DNA of 40,761 nucleotides from CAWBFD01 sp963788115 (GCA_963788115.1 CAWBFD010000001.1:1-40761); one strand, 5' to 3'. Numbered from the stretch's first letter, positions 1 through 9,369 are shown. Numbers and translations: made by a program. Notes: generated by a model from the sequence alone, not told the origin.

Positions 1-2
1 GA

Positions 3-1841
3 CACATCCTGCGGGGCGGCGGTCCCGAGACCTACGAATCGCGCTTCTCCTACAAGGGCTTCCAGTACGTGCAGTTCGACGGGCTCGACGCACCGCCCGA
101 GCTGACCAGCATCACTGCCAAGCACGTCCACACCGACCTGGCCCGGATCGGCACCTTCGACAGCTCGAACGAGCTCTTCAACCGGATCGAGGAGGCCACC
201 CGGTGGGCGATCCTCAACAACTACCACGGCATGCCCACCGATACGCCGATGTTCGAGAAGAACGGCTGGACCGCCGACGGCCAGGTGATGATCCTGGCGT
301 CGATGCACAACTTCGACATGCGGCGCGCTTATGCGAAGTGGATGCGGGACATGCGCGACGGCCAGATCGCCAACGGACGCATACCGGTGATCGCCCCGAC
401 GCACGGGTGGGGCAACGACTGGATCGCCCCTGAGTGGAGCTCGACCTACGTGATCCTGGCCTGGGAGATGTACCGGCAGTACGGCGACACGCGGCTTCTC
501 GAGGACCACTACGAGGCGCTGAAGCGTTACGTCGACTACGAGAACGACCGGCTCAACCCGACAACCGGGCTCAGCACGAGCTCGCTCGGCGACTGGGCCG
601 CACCCGGCTACGCTCAGACTTCGGGGCCGGAGGGCGGCGCGTTGACCGCAACCGCCTACGTCTGGCGGGCGAATGACCTGATGGCGAAGATCGCCGGAAC
701 GCTGGGCGATTCGGCCGACCAGGCTGAATACGCGAATCGTGCTTCCCAGATCGCCGACGCCTTCAACGCCGCCTTCCTGAACACCGGTTCGGGCACCTAC
801 AGCACCCAGATTCCGGCCGGCTACCGCCAGACGTCGAACGTCCTGCCGCTGGCCTGGGACCTGGTGCCTGCCGAATACCGCGCCGACGTCTTTGACGGCC
901 TGGTCAACGACGTCGAGGTGACCCGGGATGGCCACCTGAACACCGGCGTGATCGGCACCAAGTACCTGCTGCGCGTGCTGACGCGTGAAGGGCGCGCGGA
1001 CCTCGCGGACGTCGTCGCCAACCAGCGCACGTATCCGAGCTGGGGGCTGTGGTTCGACAACGGCGCCACGACTCCGTTCGAGTTCTGGGAGGTGGACTCC
1101 AGGTCGCGAGGACACATGTTCCTCGGCACGATCGTCGACTGGCTCTACGTCGACGTGGCCGGCCTCGACGCCGGGGACGTCGGCGCAACCCGCCACCTGA
1201 GAGTCAAGCCGACGCTCCTGGAAAGCCTCGACCACGCCTCCGCCTCGACGGAGACGATCTTCGGCCGGGCGCGCTCGTCATGGTCGCGCGACGGCGACGC
1301 GGTCGATCTCGAGGTCGACGTGCCGGTCGGCACAACGGCCACGGTCAGGCTGCCCGCGGAAGACATCGATGACGTAGGCGAGGGCAGCAAGTACGTGCGC
1401 AACGCCGATGGCGTCACGTCGGCCGCAATCGTCGACGGCGAAGCGGTGATCGAGGTGGAGTCGGGTAGCTACCGGTTCCGGCTCGACGAGGAGTTCGCCG
1501 AGGACGTGGCGGACCTTACCCTCTCGGTGAGGCCGAGAAGAGGGACGGTGAAGCAGGGCAAGAGCGCCCGCTTCGTGGCCACGGTCGGGAACACGGGTGA
1601 CGCGAACGCGATCGGCGTCCGGGTGTGCTCCACAGCGCCGCGGCAGATCCAGATCAACCGGTGCGTGAACGTCGGCGCGCTCGCGCCCGGTGGGTCGAGG
1701 ACCGCGCAGTTCACCGCCAAGGCCAAGAGGAAGGCCACGCCGAAGAGCTACAGGCTCAGGTTCAGGGCCACCGCCAGCGGCGGCGTCGACCCGGCGAACG
1801 CTCAGGCCTTGCTCAAGGTCAAGAAGAAGAGCCGGCCATGA
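3..1841 (+). CDS. alpha-L-rhamnosidase (GH78), C-terminal part, 5' end outside window
   Basis: The reading frame is open from base 3, so the gene starts upstream of the window. The first residues, with GFQYVQF, match the segment ahead of the GH78 catalytic barrel. The (alpha/alpha)6 catalytic domain follows, with MPTDTPMFEKNGWTADGQ standing where the family has its acidic catalytic stretch. After a beta-sandwich near 1200-1480 there is an extra region of about 110 residues (from about 1510) that looks like a CARDB/NEW3-type Ig-like domain and ends in a lysine-rich tail. It is probably a secreted enzyme releasing terminal L-rhamnose from plant or bacterial glycans. GTG at 69 is an internal valine codon, not the start. 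Family call is firm; substrate is inferred. Confidence 0.88.
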   Translation, partial: HILRGGGPETYESRFSYKGFQYVQFDGLDAPPELTSITAKHVHTDLARIGTFDSSNELFNRIEEATRWAILNNYHGMPTDTPMFEKNGWTADGQVMILASMHNFDMRRAYAKWMRDMRDGQIANGRIPVIAPTHGWGNDWIAPEWSSTYVILAWEMYRQYGDTRLLEDHYEALKRYVDYENDRLNPTTGLSTSSLGDWAAPGYAQTSGPEGGALTATAYVWRANDLMAKIAGTLGDSADQAEYANRASQIADAFNAAFLNTGSGTYSTQIPAGYRQTSNVLPLAWDLVPAEYRADVFDGLVNDVEVTRDGHLNTGVIGTKYLLRVLTREGRADLADVVANQRTYPSWGLWFDNGATTPFEFWEVDSRSRGHMFLGTIVDWLYVDVAGLDAGDVGATRHLRVKPTLLESLDHASASTETIFGRARSSWSRDGDAVDLEVDVPVGTTATVRLPAEDIDDVGEGSKYVRNADGVTSAAIVDGEAVIEVESGSYRFRLDEEFAEDVADLTLSVRPRRGTVKQGKSARFVATVGNTGDANAIGVRVCSTAPRQIQINRCVNVGALAPGGSRTAQFTAKAKRKATPKSYRLRFRATASGGVDPANAQALLKVKKKSRP

Positions 1842-1935
1842 CGGGTTCCCGTCAGCGGGAGCACCACGAGCGCCGACAGCAGCGTGACAAGAGCCTCTCC
1901 CGGACGTTCAGTCACGCCGGAGACGAGTATCCGAC

Positions 1936-2529
1936 TCAGGAGGAGATGTCCGGCTGCTTCGGCAGCAGCCGATAGCCGTCGACGACGGCGGCCGCGACGT
2001 CGGCGAGCTTGGTGTTGGCCCGGCGCGATTGGTCGCGCAGCATCTCGAAGGCGTCAGCGTCGTCGACCGAATGACGCTCCATCAGGATGCCCTTGGCTCG
2101 CTCGGTGACCGCGCGGCGGCCGAACGCGCCCTCGAGATCGTGGTACTCGGTGAACCGGCGAAGCACGATGTCGATCGCACTCTGCCAATCGTCGACCTCG
2201 GCATCGGTGATGTAGGCGAAGATGCCGCGCTTCGATGCCTCCTTGACGAAGGCGGGATCGGGCGCGTGGATCAGGAGGATCACCGGGCACGCGGCATCCT
2301 GCACGATCCTGTCGATCATGGCGAGGGCATGCTCAGAGCTCTTGCCCAGACCGACCAGCGCGACATCGGGTCGCTCCCTGGCGGTCACGACTCCGACGTC
2401 CGCAACGTCGATCTCGCGGGCGACCACCTCGTGCCCAAGGTTCGCGACCGTCGGCGCGACGAGCGCCAGCCGATCCTTGCGCTCGTTGGCGATCAGCACC
2501 CGCAGATGCTCGGTCTCGCGATAGCTCAT
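1936..2529 (-). CDS. ANTAR-domain response regulator with degenerate receiver
   Basis: This 197-residue protein has a receiver-like N-terminus and a C-terminal ANTAR RNA-binding domain (about residues 135-195, with the ERAKGILMER helix). ANTAR proteins bind paired hairpins in nascent RNA and act as antiterminators. The receiver lacks its usual chemistry: in PDVALVGLG, Gly60 stands where the phospho-acceptor Asp should be, and the conserved Thr and Lys later in the fold are also not evident. Output is therefore probably not controlled by phosphorylation. No kinase gene is adjacent. The gene stands alone, convergent with the rhamnosidase gene and divergent from the epoxide hydrolase gene. Confidence 0.85.
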   Translation of the reverse strand: MSYRETEHLRVLIANERKDRLALVAPTVANLGHEVVAREIDVADVGVVTARERPDVALVGLGKSSEHALAMIDRIVQDAACPVILLIHAPDPAFVKEASKRGIFAYITDAEVDDWQSAIDIVLRRFTEYHDLEGAFGRRAVTERAKGILMERHSVDDADAFEMLRDQSRRANTKLADVAAAVVDGYRLLPKQPDISS

Positions 2530-2735
2530 CGATCGGTCCAGTCAGTCCCGAGTCTAGCTCGGGGCAGCGTGTCCAGAGAGGGCGGCCGACGGCATCTCGG
2601 GTGCGGGTGTATGGTGGGTAGCCGCTTCGCCTCAGACCTCGGCGAGCGAATCTTTCCGGCTCCGACCCTCGGCCGGTCTATGGGCGTACCGACCTCAAAC
2701 GGTCTGCGCCATAACCGCCGACGTTAGGAGCCCAG

Positions 2736-3965
2736 ATGTCTGTCATCGCCGAGAAGTCAACGGACGCCACAGCGGTCCGGCCGTTCACGATCGAGACCCC
2801 CGAGGCGGATCTCGACGACCTGCGTGCGCGCATCGCGGCCACGCGCTGGCCCGAAAAGGAGACCGTCGACGATCAGTCGCAGGGCCCGCGCCTCGCGATG
2901 ATGCAGGCGCTCGCGCGCTACTGGGCCGAGGAGTACGACTGGCGCGAGTGCGAGGAGCGGCTGAAGGCCCTCCCGCACTTCATCACCGAGATCGATGGGC
3001 TGGACATTCATTTCATCCACGTTCGTTCGGAACATGAGGATGCGTTGCCACTCCTTGTTTCGCACGGGTGGCCCGGTTCGGTCATCGAGCAGCTGAAGAT
3101 CATCGATCCACTTACCAATCCGACCGCGCACGGCGCGAGCGCAGCGGACGCGTTTCATCTGGTGATCCCGTCGATGCCGGGCTACGGGTTCTCAGGTAAG
3201 CCGACCGAGACCGGCTGGGGCCCTGAGCGCATCGCTCGTGCCTGGGCGGAGCTGATGAAGCACCTGGGATACGACCGCTACGTCGCCACGGGCGGCGATT
3301 GGGGCGCGGAAGTCGTTGAGCGGATGGGTGTACAGGCGCCGCCGGGGTTGCTCGGCATCCACACCAACTTCGCTGGTGCTGTTCGACCCAACGTCTCAGC
3401 GGCGGCCCAGTCCGGCGACCCCTCCGGTCTCGATGACGAGGAAACCCGCATCTACGAGGAGCTGCTGCTCTTTTTCGCGACGGACGCGGGCTATGCAATC
3501 GAGAGCGCGACGCACCCGCAGGCGCTGTACGGAATTGCGGATTCACCCATCGGCCTCGCCGCCTGGATGATCGACCACGACGCGACCAGTATGGCGATGA
3601 TCTCTCGCGTCTTTGTCGACGGGGCCCAGGAAGGCCTGACCCGAGACGACGTGCTCGACAACATCACCCACTACTGGTTGACGAACTCGGGGGTCTCTGC
3701 GGCACGCCTCTATTGGGAAGACAGGGCCAACTTCTTCGACCCGAAGGGCTGGCCGACCGCCGACGCTCGGGCGATCGTGGAGATCCCGGTGGCCGTGAGC
3801 GTCTTTCCTGACGAGATCTACACGCCGTCGCGGAGTTGGGCGGAGGAGGCCTACCCCAAGCTCATCCATTACAACAAGCTCGACAAGGGCGGGCACTTCG
3901 CCGCCTGGGAGCAGCCGCAGCTCTTTTCAGAAGAGGTCCGCACGGGGTTGCGGAAGCTCCGCTAG
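2736..3965 (+). CDS. epoxide hydrolase, alpha/beta-hydrolase fold with EHN N-terminal domain
   Basis: This 409-residue protein has the EHN domain (about 15-125) of microsomal-type epoxide hydrolases, then an alpha/beta-hydrolase core. HGWPGS (110-115) is the oxyanion-hole motif, GGDWGA carries the nucleophile Asp188, and GGHFAAWE supplies the catalytic His387; the charge-relay acid is probably Asp359 or Glu360. The enzyme opens epoxides to diols through an Asp ester intermediate. There is no signal peptide, so it is cytoplasmic. A TAGGAG ribosome binding site lies just ahead of the ATG. Length and motif order are normal. The substrate cannot be read from sequence. Confidence 0.93.
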   Translation: MSVIAEKSTDATAVRPFTIETPEADLDDLRARIAATRWPEKETVDDQSQGPRLAMMQALARYWAEEYDWRECEERLKALPHFITEIDGLDIHFIHVRSEHEDALPLLVSHGWPGSVIEQLKIIDPLTNPTAHGASAADAFHLVIPSMPGYGFSGKPTETGWGPERIARAWAELMKHLGYDRYVATGGDWGAEVVERMGVQAPPGLLGIHTNFAGAVRPNVSAAAQSGDPSGLDDEETRIYEELLLFFATDAGYAIESATHPQALYGIADSPIGLAAWMIDHDATSMAMISRVFVDGAQEGLTRDDVLDNITHYWLTNSGVSAARLYWEDRANFFDPKGWPTADARAIVEIPVAVSVFPDEIYTPSRSWAEEAYPKLIHYNKLDKGGHFAAWEQPQLFSEEVRTGLRKLR

Positions 3966-4195
3966 GCGACCCTGTTCGAACGTCTGCACCTGCCGTCGCT
4001 CGGCGGGGCGAGCGAGTGGCTCACGGGTAGTCGCAGGGTCGTTTCCCCCTCGGGTCCGCCTGCATGTCTCTTTCGCGGCCCCATGTGGGGTTAGCTGACC
4101 GGGAGTGAGGGCCGCCGCGAGGCGGCTCCGCTCGTTCCAGGGGTCCTCCCCGCGCGGACCGGGATGGATGCCCGGTGCGCCGATCGGCGGTGGAG

Positions 4196-4801
4196 CTACT
4201 TCTCCGTATCGACTCGGATGAACGGCGCGGGGAACGGGAAGTTGGCGGCGCCGTTGACGAGCGTGTTGCCGTCGAAGACGATCGTCGCCGTCGCGGTCGC
4301 CGAGCGCTCCTTGCGCTTGGAGCCGGGCACGTTGACCGTGGTCATGACCGGTCCGGTCCCGGTCCAGCTGGCATCGACCGAAACCGTGTGCAACCCGCCC
4401 CGGTTGTCCCGCACGTTGGCGAAGGTGCCACTGACGCTCACGTTCTTGAGGTCCGGGTCGAACTGCGTCGGCGCCGCCTGGACGAAACCCCAGCTGAAGG
4501 TGCCGTCCGGACACAGACCCACGAACCCGACCCTGAGCGGCGGATTGGGGTCAGGCGTGGTCCCCGCCTCGATGAAGTTGTCCGTCTCCACGATCAGGCG
4601 GCCGTCGGCGGCCATAGAGCCATCCGGGCACTGGAACGGGGTCAACCAGCGCGCGGAGGCAACCTGCTCTGTGAAGCCGTTCGCGGCCGGGGCGACGGCC
4701 GGTAGGACAAGCAACGCCAAGGCGGCGAGCAGGGCGACGTACGTGTACGGCCGGAGAGGTCGATCGGTGCGTCGGCTTCGCGGCAACTGCAGACCAGGCA
4801 T
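4196..4801 (-). CDS. exported protein of unknown function
   Basis: I place the start at the ATG at 4801 because AAAGGAG lies directly upstream; a longer in-frame ATG at 4876 has no such site. The 201-residue product begins with an arginine-rich n-region, a hydrophobic core (YVALLAALALLVLPAVAPA) and a likely signal peptidase site after APA or APAAN. The mature part is rich in Thr, Val and Gly and looks like a beta-sandwich, with two cysteines near CPDG motifs. I do not recognise a named family. The 289 bases beyond its start (4802-5090) show nothing I can support. Confidence 0.7.
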   Translation of the reverse strand: MPGLQLPRSRRTDRPLRPYTYVALLAALALLVLPAVAPAANGFTEQVASARWLTPFQCPDGSMAADGRLIVETDNFIEAGTTPDPNPPLRVGFVGLCPDGTFSWGFVQAAPTQFDPDLKNVSVSGTFANVRDNRGGLHTVSVDASWTGTGPVMTTVNVPGSKRKERSATATATIVFDGNTLVNGAANFPFPAPFIRVDTEK

Positions 4802-5090
4802 GAGCGAACTCCTTTTGTGGGTGGGGTCGTTGAAGGACCGTCTGCCGATGTGATCCCAGACGCCCCTCAGGATCACGCACGTTTTGGCACGAGTACGCGC
4901 GAAAGCGCCCTCGGGTTCACGGGAAGGTCGCCGCTCGACTGGAGTAGGCCGGCCCGCTGGAGCAGCGTCGCCGGGTGAAGCGGTTCCTCGCTCCGGGGCG
5001 ACGATCGGTTCACCGAGACGTGGCTGCGGGCTGTGGCGGCTCTCACTTCACGGCCAGCGCGGTGATCCCTGCGCTCGATCTGACCGCCGG

Positions 5091-5831
5091 CTACAGCCGC
5101 GCCGCGACGAGCCCGGCCGCGAGCAGCGGCATCGCGAGCGAGAGCGCCCGCAGAGTCCCGTCAAGCGGCGCCGCCAGAGCCGCGGCGCTCAGCTCGCGGA
5201 CGCTGCCGTCGGCGAGCCGCTGCTCGCCACGAACCCACTGGGTGGCGCGGCGCAGCTGGCGCACCGGAGTCGAGAGCCGGCGCTGCGCGACACTGAGCGC
5301 GAAGCAGCCGAGCACCGCGCCAGCCGCGGCAACAGCATCGCCGACGTCGCTCACCCCCAGCGCGTTCGCCCACCAGCCTGCGAGCGCGGGAAACGCCCCC
5401 CACGCCACGGCGAACCAGAAGTCCGTGTGGAAGCGGCCCCCGAACAGCTCGAGGTTGTAGGCGACGACGGCGAACCCCCCCGCGATCACGAAGGGCACGA
5501 GCGTCGCCGAGACCGTGAAGACGCCCGCGACACCGATCGCCAGCGCACCGGCGAGCCCCGCCACCGCGAGCACGATCAGCGCGCGGTCGGAGAGCCGGGT
5601 CCGCAATGGTCGCCCGTTGAGCTCGTCGAGCGCGTGGGCGCTGACGCCGACCGCGAGGAAGAAGGCGCCGATCGCGGCGAAGAGCCGATCCGGATAGATC
5701 TGCGGCGCGGCGGCCGCCCCCAGGGCGACGTAGCTCAGGTGCCAGAGCGTGTAGGGGGGATGGAGGATCGTGGCCAGATCGCGCCAACCGCCCGGCTCGA
5801 GGGCATAGAAAGCGGTGCGCTCAGGGGTCAT
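5091..5831 (-). CDS. polytopic membrane protein, UbiA-like in layout
   Basis: This 246-residue protein has about six or seven hydrophobic helices. Conserved-looking polar motifs are HPPYTLWH near the start, HALDELNGRPL after the second helix, and YNLELFGGRFHTD in the middle. Acidic clusters between helices recall UbiA prenyltransferases, but the diagnostic NDxxDxxxD motif is absent, so I do not call it a prenyltransferase. Its start overlaps the end of the upstream gene by 11 bases, so the two are translationally coupled and probably work together. Because the partner carries a MenG/UbiE-like methyltransferase, a role in lipid-quinone or isoprenoid metabolism is a reasonable guess. Confidence 0.7.
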   Translation of the reverse strand: MTPERTAFYALEPGGWRDLATILHPPYTLWHLSYVALGAAAAPQIYPDRLFAAIGAFFLAVGVSAHALDELNGRPLRTRLSDRALIVLAVAGLAGALAIGVAGVFTVSATLVPFVIAGGFAVVAYNLELFGGRFHTDFWFAVAWGAFPALAGWWANALGVSDVGDAVAAAGAVLGCFALSVAQRRLSTPVRQLRRATQWVRGEQRLADGSVRELSAAALAAPLDGTLRALSLAMPLLAAGLVAARL

Positions 5832-6981
5832 CGCGAGTTCCCCAGATCACGACCCCGCCACCGAGGCTCATCCGGCGTGTGGTGACGCCGGCGATCCCTG
5901 CGTCGCGCCACATCTCGAGCTGCCGCTCGAGCGGATAGCGGGCGTAGAAGCCCTCGATGCTGGAACCGAGGAAACGACCCACGTCCCACCACTGGCGCCC
6001 GGCGAGCCCGCCGAGGGCAGGTAGCGCGAGGCGGGTATAGAGCCGCCAGGCCCAGAGCCACGCCCCTCGCGGGACGCAGAACTCGAGGGAGGCGACGCGC
6101 CCGCCCGGCCTGACCACCCGGCCGAGCTCGCGGAGTGTGGCCGCTGGGTCGTCGACGTAGCGAAGCAGATAGGTGAAGGTGAGGTGGTCGAACTCGCCGT
6201 CATCGAAGGGCAGGGACTCGGCCTCCCCCTCGAGCAGCTCGATTCGATCCGTGAGCGCCGAATCGCAACGAAGCTTCGCGCGCGCCCGCTCGAGCATCGC
6301 GCCGCTCTGGTCGATCCCGACGACTCGGCACCCGTAGCGTCGCACTAGCGCTTGAGCAACCAGCCCGGTGCCGGTCGCCACGTCGAGGACGCGCTCGTGC
6401 GGGCGCGCCTCGACCGCGGCGACCATCGCCCGTCGCCAGCGCGGATCCTGGAGAAGGCTGAGCGCCGCGCCCAGCTCGTCGTAGCGGCTGGGCAGCTCCA
6501 CGAACAGCTTCAGCGCGTGCTGCTTGCGCGGCGAGGGCGGTGGCGGGCTTCGCTCGGCGCGGGCCTTCAGCGCCGCCTCCATCTCGCCGAACGCCTCGCG
6601 ATAGCGCTCGAGCCAGGCCATCAGCGGCGACAGGACTCCGGTGAAGGTGGTGTGCATCTGCAACCGCGAGCGCCCGCCGGCGAGCGGCTCGATCACGACG
6701 CGGCGGTCGCCACGTAGAAGGCCGGGCCAGTGTCCCCTCAGACCCTCGCCCGTCCACGCCAGCTCGCGGGGCGGGTCGGCGACCACGACCCGGCCCCCGA
6801 ACCGCAGGACCATTCCGCCCCGCCTCTGCATCCCGATTCGCAGGTGGGCGCCAGCTTCGGCCCTTCCCTCGACCGAGAACATGAACGGATTCCACTGCGG
6901 ATAGCTCGGGAAGTCCGTGAGCACCTCCCAGACCCGGTCGGGCGGCGCCTCGACGTCGATCTTCGCGGCGAGAGTCTTCAC
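5821..6981 (-). CDS. SRPBCC (polyketide cyclase-like) domain fused to MenG/UbiE-like methyltransferase
   Basis: The 386-residue product has two domains. Residues 1-140 form an SRPBCC/START-like lipid-binding fold (VEAPPDRVWEVLTDFPSYPQWNPF). A proline-rich linker lies at 142-152. Residues 155-386 form a class I SAM methyltransferase: motif I is VLDVATGTG (198-206), and the TYLLRYVDDPAATLRELGRV stretch resembles demethylmenaquinone methyltransferases. The SRPBCC half could present a hydrophobic substrate to the methyltransferase, which is my inference. The start is a GTG at 6981 with AGGAAG upstream. It is the first gene of a two-gene operon with the membrane protein at 5091-5831. Confidence 0.85.
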   Translation of the reverse strand: MKTLAAKIDVEAPPDRVWEVLTDFPSYPQWNPFMFSVEGRAEAGAHLRIGMQRRGGMVLRFGGRVVVADPPRELAWTGEGLRGHWPGLLRGDRRVVIEPLAGGRSRLQMHTTFTGVLSPLMAWLERYREAFGEMEAALKARAERSPPPPSPRKQHALKLFVELPSRYDELGAALSLLQDPRWRRAMVAAVEARPHERVLDVATGTGLVAQALVRRYGCRVVGIDQSGAMLERARAKLRCDSALTDRIELLEGEAESLPFDDGEFDHLTFTYLLRYVDDPAATLRELGRVVRPGGRVASLEFCVPRGAWLWAWRLYTRLALPALGGLAGRQWWDVGRFLGSSIEGFYARYPLERQLEMWRDAGIAGVTTRRMSLGGGVVIWGTRDDP

Positions 6982-7143
6982 CCGTTCATCTTCCTACCTC
7001 TCTCTGAACTGCACCCCCCGCGCCGTGGGAGGAGCCGGCCCAGCGAGAGCGCGCCGCGGCAAGGCGTCTATCAGTGACCGATGAGGTCTGGGACTTCAGC
7101 CGGTCTCTACGTGGAGGCCTACGACAACACAGGAGGCGAGGCG

Positions 7144-8019
7144 ATGCCGCAACACAACGTCGGAACACACGAGGAGTGGCTTGCCGCCCGCCTCAAACTA
7201 CTCGAGCGCGAGAAGGAGCTGACCCGCCGCAGCGACGAGCTCGCGCGACAGCGGCGGGAGCTGCCGTGGGTGGCGGTCGAGAAGGACTACAGCTTCGAGA
7301 CCGACGAGGGCACGAGGACGCTGGCGGAGCTCTTCGAGGGGCGCTCGCAGCTGCTCGTCTACCACTTCATGTTCGGTCCGGTGTACACGGCGGGGTGCCC
7401 AGGTTGCTCGTTTCAGGCCGACCACTTCGACGGGGTCGTTCCCCATCTCAAAGCCCGCGACGTGGCGCTGCTGTGCGCCTCGCGTGCTCCGCTCGAGAAG
7501 CTGCAGGCCTACAAGCGGCGCATGGGCTGGAAGTTTCCGTGGGTCTCGTCGCTCGACAGCGAGTTCAACTTCGACTACGGCGTCTCGTTCAGGGAGGAGC
7601 AGCAGCGAAGCGGCGCCGAATACAACTTCGGCACAGTCGACTTCGCGGCGCCGCTGAGGGTGGCCGAGCCGGGCGACTCCGCAGGCGGGACGACGCCGTC
7701 GCGGCTGGCCGAGAGCGCAGGGGGTGACTTCCTCGCCGGGATCGCGGCCTCGTGCGGGACCGACGCGGCCGGATACCTGGCGGAAGCGCCGGGCATGAGC
7801 GCCTTCGCGCTCTCCGACGGGGTCGTCTACCACACCTACTCAACCTACGCGCGTGGCCTCGACGTGTTGCTCGGGTCCTACCAGCTGCTCGACCGGGCGC
7901 CAAAGGGGCGCGACGAGGGCGAGGCCCCGGACTGGGTGCGCCGCCACGACGAGTACGAGGACGTCGGCCGCGATGCGGATCGCGGTCGAACGGGTGAGCG
8001 GGATCGGCCCCTGGGTTGA
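7144..8019 (+). CDS. DUF899 family thioredoxin-fold protein
   Basis: I choose the ATG at 7144 because AGGAGGCG sits just upstream; an in-frame start 21 codons earlier lacks this. The 291-residue protein matches the DUF899 pattern: EWLAARLKLLEREKELTRR near the start, LPWVAVEKDY, then a thioredoxin-like core with MFGP and the AGCPGCSF cysteine pair, then FPWVSS and FNFDYGVSF. DUF899 proteins are cytoplasmic and related to AhpC/TSA thioredoxins, but their activity is not established. The CxxC-like pair makes redox activity possible. A stretch around residues 185-225 has a looser composition than the rest. Confidence 0.88.
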   Translation: MPQHNVGTHEEWLAARLKLLEREKELTRRSDELARQRRELPWVAVEKDYSFETDEGTRTLAELFEGRSQLLVYHFMFGPVYTAGCPGCSFQADHFDGVVPHLKARDVALLCASRAPLEKLQAYKRRMGWKFPWVSSLDSEFNFDYGVSFREEQQRSGAEYNFGTVDFAAPLRVAEPGDSAGGTTPSRLAESAGGDFLAGIAASCGTDAAGYLAEAPGMSAFALSDGVVYHTYSTYARGLDVLLGSYQLLDRAPKGRDEGEAPDWVRRHDEYEDVGRDADRGRTGERDRPLG

Positions 8020-8106
8020 GTAGCGCCCCACGGCTCGGGCCGAGGCTCGCTATGGTTCGGCGCGATCGCGGGGACCCGGGAGAAGGCCCAAGTTCGCAAG
8101 GTCAGG

Positions 8107-9336
8107 GTGTGCGCAGCGCTGGCGCTGGCCATGCTTGTCGGTGCCGTGGTAGGGCTCGAGTCAGCCGCTGGCGACAACCCCGACGGCCCGACCAAGGTCA
8201 GCAGCCCGATGACGCACCCGGAGCTGGACTACGCGGGCTCGCAGGTGGCAAAGCACGAGGGCTCGCCCGCCACGCTGTTTGCCCGGCCCGCCGGCCTCCC
8301 CGGTCTGGACGTCAGCGGCCACCAGGGCAACGTCGACTGGAGCTACGTCAAGGCCCATAACGCACGGTTCGCCTACATCAAGGCGACCGAGAGCACCACC
8401 TTCCGCAATCCGTATTTCCGGCAGCAGTACGTGGGTGCTCGCCGGGCCGGGCTGGTCCGCGGCGCCTACCACTTCGCCCTGCCGGACAGGGCGAGCGGCG
8501 CCGCGCAGGCCAACTTCTTCGTCAACAACGGCGGCGACTGGTCGGCCGACGGCCAGACGCTGCCCGGCGCGCTCGACATCGAGTACAACCCGTACGGCCC
8601 CACCTGCTATGGCCGCAGCCACCGCGGGATGGTCGCCTGGATTCGCGATTTCATCCAGCAGTACCGGGCCCGCACCGGTCGCTGGGCGACCATCTACACC
8701 ACGACCGACTGGTGGAAGACGTGCACCGGCAACTACGCCGGCTTCGGCGACCACAACCCGCTCTGGATCGCCCGCTGGTCGAGCAGCGTCGGTGAGCTTC
8801 CGGCCGGCTGGGACTCCTACACCTTCTGGCAGTGGGCGAGCCAGCCCGGCGTCTTCCCCGGTGACCAGGACGTCTTCAACGGCTCACGGTCGGAGTTGCG
8901 CACGCTGGCGAATGCCACCTCGGTCCGGGTGGTCGATGTCGTCGACGGCGCCACGATCAGGGTTCGCTTCAACGGGCGCCGGCACACCGTGCGGCTGATC
9001 GGCCTCGACACGCCGGCGCTGCTCGGCGAGTGCGGAGGCCCGGGCGCCTCCGGGTCGATGGAGCGGCTGCTCGAGCACGGTGACCTGGTGAACCTCGCGC
9101 GCGATCCCAGCCAGGGCAAGCGCGATGCCTTCGGGCGCTTGCTCCGCCACGTCGAGATCGACCAGGTCGATGTCGGGCGCCGCCAGGTCCGCAGGGGGTG
9201 GGCGAAGATCTCCGTCCTCGAGGATCGCTTCAAGCGAATGCGTTCCTATCGCCGCGCCCAGCGCCGCGCCCGCGAGAACGAGCGCGGCGTGTGGAAGTGG
9301 TGCGGCGGCGACTTCCACCTGCCGCTCGCGGGTTAG
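8107..9336 (+). CDS. secreted GH25 lysozyme fused to a degenerate thermonuclease-like domain
   Basis: The 409-residue product has a hydrophobic leader, a GH25 lysozyme domain (about 67-265) and an SNase-like domain (about 273-398). GH25 shows GLDVSGHQG at the first strand and the catalytic DIE motif (Asp157, Glu159), which cleaves peptidoglycan MurNAc-GlcNAc bonds. In the SNase part Arg296 and Arg344 are kept, but DTPA replaces the DTPE holding the catalytic Glu, and DGAT replaces the calcium-binding DGDT, so nuclease activity is doubtful. The GTG at 8107 leaves no positive n-region, whereas the codons just before it encode Lys and Arg, so the true start may lie slightly upstream. Confidence 0.87.
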   Translation: MCAALALAMLVGAVVGLESAAGDNPDGPTKVSSPMTHPELDYAGSQVAKHEGSPATLFARPAGLPGLDVSGHQGNVDWSYVKAHNARFAYIKATESTTFRNPYFRQQYVGARRAGLVRGAYHFALPDRASGAAQANFFVNNGGDWSADGQTLPGALDIEYNPYGPTCYGRSHRGMVAWIRDFIQQYRARTGRWATIYTTTDWWKTCTGNYAGFGDHNPLWIARWSSSVGELPAGWDSYTFWQWASQPGVFPGDQDVFNGSRSELRTLANATSVRVVDVVDGATIRVRFNGRRHTVRLIGLDTPALLGECGGPGASGSMERLLEHGDLVNLARDPSQGKRDAFGRLLRHVEIDQVDVGRRQVRRGWAKISVLEDRFKRMRSYRRAQRRARENERGVWKWCGGDFHLPLAG

Positions 9337-9369
9337 CGGCGCGTCCCCGCGGATTGCTCGGTTACCCGC

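Noticed and set aside
4130..4170. Possible terminator hairpin (GGTCC...GGACC)
   Set aside because: The stem is only five base pairs with a GC-rich loop and no T run, so it is not convincing.
4884..5885. A 333-codon plus-strand frame
   Set aside because: It is antisense to the polytopic membrane protein and Arg/Glu-rich without motifs.
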